Origin: Albugo candida
Lineage: Eukaryota > Oomycota > Peronosporomycetes > Albuginales
Assembly: GCA_040437565.1 (NCBI GenBank)
Contig: JBDOQK010000055.1
Location: 171,773 to 235,772, forward strand
DNA length: 64,000 nucleotides
Direction of reading: 5' to 3'
Shown in pieces: positions 59,067 through 64,000 of the stretch (its first letter is position 1; each line of letters opens with the position of its first letter). The position numbers and the translations under genes are program-made. A model generated the notes under the pieces. The model was not told the DNA's origin. It searched no databases and saw nothing but the letters and a program-made list of their open reading frames with translations.

Positions 59067-61651
59067 TAATGAAACGCATTCGAGATGTAATTAAGGGATG
59101 CAGATCCAAAATCTGAGAGAAACCCCGCACTAAATTCTATTATGTCGCGTGTGTCATCGCATTGGCTGAAGTCTAGGTTGTCATATTCATACTTAAAGTA
59201 TTCTAGTCAAGCACAGTAATCGACAGCATTATGTGCATGCGAGATGTTGCCACGCCATATTTCATCGCGTCCTTACGTGCGACAGAGAAAATAAACGCTG
59301 CGGTGAGCGCGCTTTTCGTGTTGTCTATTGCGGCCCGTTCTTAGTTGCTCTCATATGCTCTCACATGTTGTCTCGATTTCTGTAACTCTTTGGCCATGCA
59401 TTCTAATGCTCTATCATACTAATATTGCTAACTTATGCATATATAAGGACAAAGGGCTCGAGGTACGTCAGAAAAGCGCCCCTATCCTATGTTATCAGCT
59501 ATCCAGGCGTGCGTCGTAGCCAATTACTTGTACCAACGTTGAAAGAAAATAAGCCTATTCATGCGCAAGAAGGTGGTAAATAATCGCTTAGGTTTCCGAT
59601 CCTCTCCATATTTATCGGACTACAACATCAAAACGTCAGTGGCTGCTAGCGATACCAGTTCTCAGCAACATCTACAATACTATGGTATTTCTCGGATATG
59701 TCCTGTACGAAGTCTCCCTCTCAAGTCTTCCAATACAGTCGAATCATTAAGGAAATCTTCACCCGTTTGAAAGGCGCTGAACAGAGTGAGGTGTTATGAT
59801 CTCAAAATAGATGTATCTCACAATAGCTCTACAAGGATTCATCGAAAGCTACCATATTGATCGCAACTTGACAGTATTGACATCCCTTTATCGCTATAAT
59901 ACTACAATACATATCCCAACATTTTGGTTTTGCTTTCCAAAACATATATGGCTCTGCAACCAGAAAGGATTTAGAAAATGGGTGAATAAGAATCATCTTT
60001 ACGATTCTGCTCATTTAGCTATGCACTGTGGCGCAGCCATAAACGATTCTCTACTTGCGGGTAAACAATCGTATGGGGAAATAGTCTCATGCGAAGGATG
60101 CTTGCTCATACATGGGAATGTTTTCTTAATCATCTGCAGGTTTCCCCTAAATCATAAATATGGTATGTGTGTCTAGTAGCTGTCCATAAGCACGGGTACG
60201 AATATTACCCCATTCTACAATTCCCTTAAAACAGCTCTCATGATTGTCTCAAGTGTTTTGTATGAGATCGAAATCAGTTGAAATCCCCGAACACCTTGAT
60301 CATTCATCTTTAGAATACGACCTGACATTGACCAAGCGATGGTGTAAGGCAGACTATTTTACCATGCACACATTTCCAAGCATGTCCTAATAAAAAATCA
60401 TATTTCTCACTGTCAATCGACTAGAATAAGCGTACAAGAAGCGCTTCACCTACCTACACTCTCTGATTACACCGTTTTCAATCCACAGTCTGATATGAGC
60501 ATACGAGCATCATGCATTACCGTGTGATTCAGACACGGCGAGTCGAGGCTCAGCAGACAGGATTTAATGAATAAATCGGTAGAGACAATTGAAGACATTC
60601 TTCCGTCAGCGTCATCGACTCGAAGTCAAGATGATGCTTTACAGCCCTATGCAACTCAATGCAAGCTTAGAAGCTAGTCAATGTTGTAGCAAAGCCTGGT
60701 GAGGAGAAAGAAAAACTACAATAGGAGTGAATTCTCTCAAAAATACTTGTGAAGCAGCTTGCTATCCAATCATCCAAAGAATGAAGCGTGATCAACTTTT
60801 CCTCTTCAAGTGATTAGACTATCCTGTAATTATTAGCGTACTAAATTGTCAGCAATATACTTTGGCAAAGCAATTATGAGCCATAAACTGTGTTGATCAA
60901 ATTCTGTGAAAGCTACATTCTAATTGTGCAAGTCGCTGCATTGGCGGTACACACAATTCGCATCTTCTACAAATATACTAGTACATGTACAACAAGAGGC
61001 AAAAAATAAATTCACTCAGCATTATCCTGGGTAGCGAGCTATGATTAGCTGTGATGGATCCATTCCGCATTATTCCGTCATTATCAAAAACTGATGATTT
61101 TGATCATCATGGAAGCAGATACCATTTGGAAGCTAGTAATCAACTGGCAACCAACAAACGTAATACAAACGAGCCACTTGACTTGTGTTGCTACTATGTA
61201 ATAGGATGCTTATGTTTACTGTGCTTCAATCGCTTTAGTTTGATCCCAGATCAGCTTCATACGAACAGAATCCATCAGCTGGAATCGCGCTGGAACCCTA
61301 TCTGTAAAGAAACTACGATGTACGCTTAGAGTTTTATTCAGAGTTGGTCGAATTTTCAAGCTAATTATCTTCATCCTAATGCATAATCAAACATAGGGTG
61401 GAGCATGGAAGTTCTAAATCGCAAAATGAGTACATAAGTTCGCTCTCGACGCTATTCTTTGGCCTCACAGCTTCGTACTGAAGCACTTGATAAAACCTTG
61501 GAGCACAGAGTCAACGAGAACGTCACAATGACGGAACTTTCCGATGCATCTTGAAAAAGCCGAAAAGACTGAAAGACTGAGGAAATCCATCAGGTTTTGG
61601 TACTGTCAGTTTCTGTAGCGGAGCAACTATAGCTCTTTGCCAGAAGAAGGC
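59067..61651. other. Gene-poor stretch, nothing recognised
   Basis: The longest ORFs are 59811-60176 (121 aa, starts MYLTIALQGFIESYHIDRNL), 59561-59770 (69 aa) and 61051-61329 (92 aa). The first two are adjacent and coding-like in composition but unassigned. No RNA gene or repeat was recognised. Confidence 0.4.
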
Positions 61652-62046
61652 TGTAACGGGGTTACACGTCGGTTAGTACCCGTTTTGCAGTGTGGTACAC
61701 ATTTGAGACGCTTTGGGTTATTCGCCCTGGGAGCTGACACGTGTCAGCCACCGGACATTAGTACCTAGGTTAGGTACGTTTAGCGTAAGGTACTCTTCTA
61801 AATAAAAATAAATAAAGAACAGTTCCCCTTTAGATCAGTTAGAGACACGTGCCTACCTACTCAAGGCGTCTCATATCTTGTGCACTTTGTGCTGTGTTGT
61901 CGATTCCCTGAATTGTTAGGTCCCTTGAACAAGTACCTTGAGATTTCAGTCTTCTTGACTCGTTGAGTCGAGTTCCTTCAAAGAACTCAACTGCTCGTCG
62001 GGCAGATAGCCTTCCTCTGGCAAATAGCTATAGTAGCTCCGCTACA
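61652..62046 (+). repeat. 5' LTR of a gypsy element
   Basis: Starts TGTAACGGGG and ends CTCCGCTACA, giving the TG...CA ends and short inverted termini expected of an LTR. Two bases later TGGTAGCACTTGTAG (from 62049) fits a tRNA primer-binding site, which begins with TGG. Length 395 bp. The partner LTR lies outside the window. Confidence 0.75.
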
Positions 62047-64000
62047 CTTGGTAGCACTTGTAGTCAATCTGCACCTGAGTCTGTAAAGAATGTTCCTCTG
62101 TGAGGATGGAACAGCCCACTCCCTCTCTGAGGCCCGAAGGGTTGCGCTTTAGAAGCTGACCACAGCTGTGGGCCTCGAATATGTCGAGTTCCTTGTTTCA
62201 CAATGCCCGGACGTGTTAAACGCACGTCTTGAGGGCTTCATGCGGTATGAAACGACCCTATTAGAGCAATTCTAAGACCAAATGGCGTCGGCTATGCCAA
62301 AACGTTTTGTGTCTGTACCAGACGAAGAGGCTAAGCTTCGTCCAGTTAAGTTGGATGCACGACACTACTCCGGGAAAGAGGGGGAAAACCTAGTCCTTTG
62401 GATCCGTGAGGTAGAAATGGCCATGAAGTCTGGCATGATCTTAGTTGAGCATCAGCGTGTCTCGCTGGCAGTCCACAAGATCGATGGAAGAGCTAGATAA
62501 TGGGCACAGACGTGCGTTACGTCACCGGACATGGCGTTACCAACATGGGAGTCGCTAAAGTTGCAGCTTACGCGCGTCTTCGCGCCGCCTAACCAGGTAT
62601 ATCGCGTGCGATCACGCTTCTTGTCTACCGTCAGGGTAAGAACGAATTGCCGAACTATGTCCAAGACTTGAGAACACTCAAAGGTGGTATGCAGAGCGAC
62701 CCTCTTCCTGAGGTGGTCTATGTGACCGTGGTTATGGAGGGACTTCGCACAGGCGTTGTCAGAATCGAAGTCTTCCGAGTTCACCCTTTAAGCTTTGGTG
62801 AAGCGGTTCATATAGCTCAGAATTCTGAGAAAAACTTTAAGGCGGCTAGACTTGGATGGAAATGGTATAATCCAAGCTCTGCAAGAGTAAGATCTGCAAG
62901 AGCAAGCTCTATGAGTATATCGGCTTTTTGTTAGCCTGAACCTATGGACCTTAGCAACGCTGAAGGTGAAGGTGAAGCCGAGCTTCAAGTTGATCAGCAA
63001 TACCGTGACATCAGTCGGTGCTATTCGTGCGGGAGCACCAGCCACCCGCGTCCAAGGTGTCCGTTGCGCAAACAGCGCAAGTCTCATGTGGGTCGAGTAC
63101 CCGCTACTAACCAGAAACCTGGAATGGCGCGGGGAAACTTTAAGTCCCAGTAGGCGTGGGGTACCCTACTTGGAAAGAACTAGGTTCTGTGGGGTCTCCA
63201 GGAGGTGGAGGTGAGCAGGGCTTAGCCCCAAAGAGCTCTGTGCCTGCTAGCACGGAGCGTGGATATAAGACAGGCTTGTTAGTCGCAGGGGCGACTGTGA
63301 AAGGCTTTGATAAGACATGGTCGATTTTGATCGACTCCGGAGTGTCATGCAATTAAGCGCGACGTCGTTCCCTGGAAGGGACTCAGCAATAAGCTGAGGC
63401 GCATCTTTAAAGCGCATGAGGGGGATTCGTTCTCTGTTCGCTTAGTGACTGGGACTCGTATCTCCGTGCCTATAATTCCGATGTACTTTGGCGTAAAGTT
63501 TTTGGACTTCGACAGCATTGAGGGCTGTCTTTTCCTAGATCTGGATTCGAGATATGATCTCATTCTAGGTATGGCCTGGATTGAAAGCCATGAGTCATGG
63601 GTTGATTGGAGGTCTAAGACCTGAGGCGCAACGCGCACTGTTCTTAGCGAAGCTTTGGCGAGTCATGAACCAGCCTTTTCTAGGAAACAGAAGCTCTATT
63701 GGCGCGAGCCACTGACAGAGGATGTCTGTGTGCTGAACAATGAAATGCCGGAGTTAATTGACTCTAATGTTGACGACATTAGCCTTGAGGGAAGCTCCTT
63801 AATTGCTAATGATACGGCACGTACTCCGTTGAGTGAAAAGCATTGCGATAATGAGTCACTGAATGCTGATAGCATTGGGAATATAGTTCCGAGACATCCG
63901 GAACTGAGCTCTAACGATGTACGTGGCGTGGCACGTAATATACACAGAGTCGGGTAGGCCGTGATGGCACCACACTTAATGTCGGTAATGACATTGTTGG
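61652..64000 (+). mobile_element. Ty3/gypsy LTR retrotransposon, 5' part, broken
   Basis: After the LTR and primer-binding site come a ~230-bp leader, gag-like sequence from about 62282, a CCHC zinc knuckle (CYSCGSTSHPRPRC, about 63018-63060), and a retropepsin-like region with ILIDSG (about 63325) followed by the gypsy-typical LILGMAWIESHESWVDW (about 63563-63613). The polyprotein continues past the window edge. The visible part is broken, with roughly half a dozen breaks. The preserved LTR ends and motifs suggest it is younger than the element at 1-4310. The reverse transcriptase is not reached. Confidence 0.85.

Noticed and set aside
1-64000. CRISPR array, operon structure, rRNA genes
   Set aside because: No regularly spaced repeats, bacterial-style gene strings or rRNA sequence were seen; genes have spliceosomal introns.

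Overview
The window is eukaryotic nuclear DNA and reads as an oomycete, most likely a Peronosporales relative such as a downy mildew or Phytophthora. Supporting signs are compact genes with 45-70 bp GT-AG introns, three genes carrying a TCATTYYNCAWTTT-like core promoter 36-37 nt before the ATG, candidate secreted proteins, abundant gypsy elements, a tRNA-derived SINE, and FAR1-type MULE and fungal/oomycete-type DDE remnants. The species call is inference. The sequence is a draft scaffold with fourteen 100-N gaps. At ten of them the sequence ends are repeated on both sides, so these 'duplications' are most likely unmerged contig ends.

Layout. 1-4.3 kb: broken minus-strand Ty3/gypsy fossil carrying two insertions of an unclassified ~1 kb repeat. 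4.3-15.3 kb: mostly empty AT-rich DNA with a fourth, decayed copy of that repeat, a SINE with a 16-bp target duplication, and a GGATCT-type minisatellite. 15.4-26.1 kb: gene island with a GH18 di-N-acetylchitobiase, serine palmitoyltransferase LCB2 and the meiotic MutS homologue MSH5. 26-33.6 kb: gene-poor, with a decayed DDE transposase at 29.4-30.9 kb. 33.6-39.8 kb: POLE3-type histone-fold gene, minor-spliceosome SNRNP25 head to head with an ARP10-like gene, a second POLE3 fragment lying between the two halves of ARP10, and small unknown genes. 40-54.5 kb: secreted protein, tRNase Z and GMP synthase (divergent), an unknown 88-aa gene, MAD2 and signal peptidase subunit SPCS2 (convergent), uncharacterised genes, and a second secreted protein that may be related to the first. 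54.8-59.1 kb: another ~1 kb repeat copy and a decayed MULE. 59.1-61.6 kb: no recognisable gene. 61.65 kb to the end: the 5' part of a broken plus-strand gypsy element with a 395-bp LTR.

The genes are unrelated housekeeping functions (sphingolipid and GMP synthesis, tRNA 3' processing, secretion, replication, spindle checkpoint, meiosis), packed in small clusters with shared divergent promoters or tail-to-tail ends. Exon structures given for chitobiase, GMP synthase, tRNase Z, MAD2, SPCS2 and SNRNP25 were worked out by hand. Each gives a total length divisible by three. The most interesting leads are the ~1 kb repeat with 15-16-bp target duplications, the pair of secreted proteins, and the POLE3/ARP10 arrangement.
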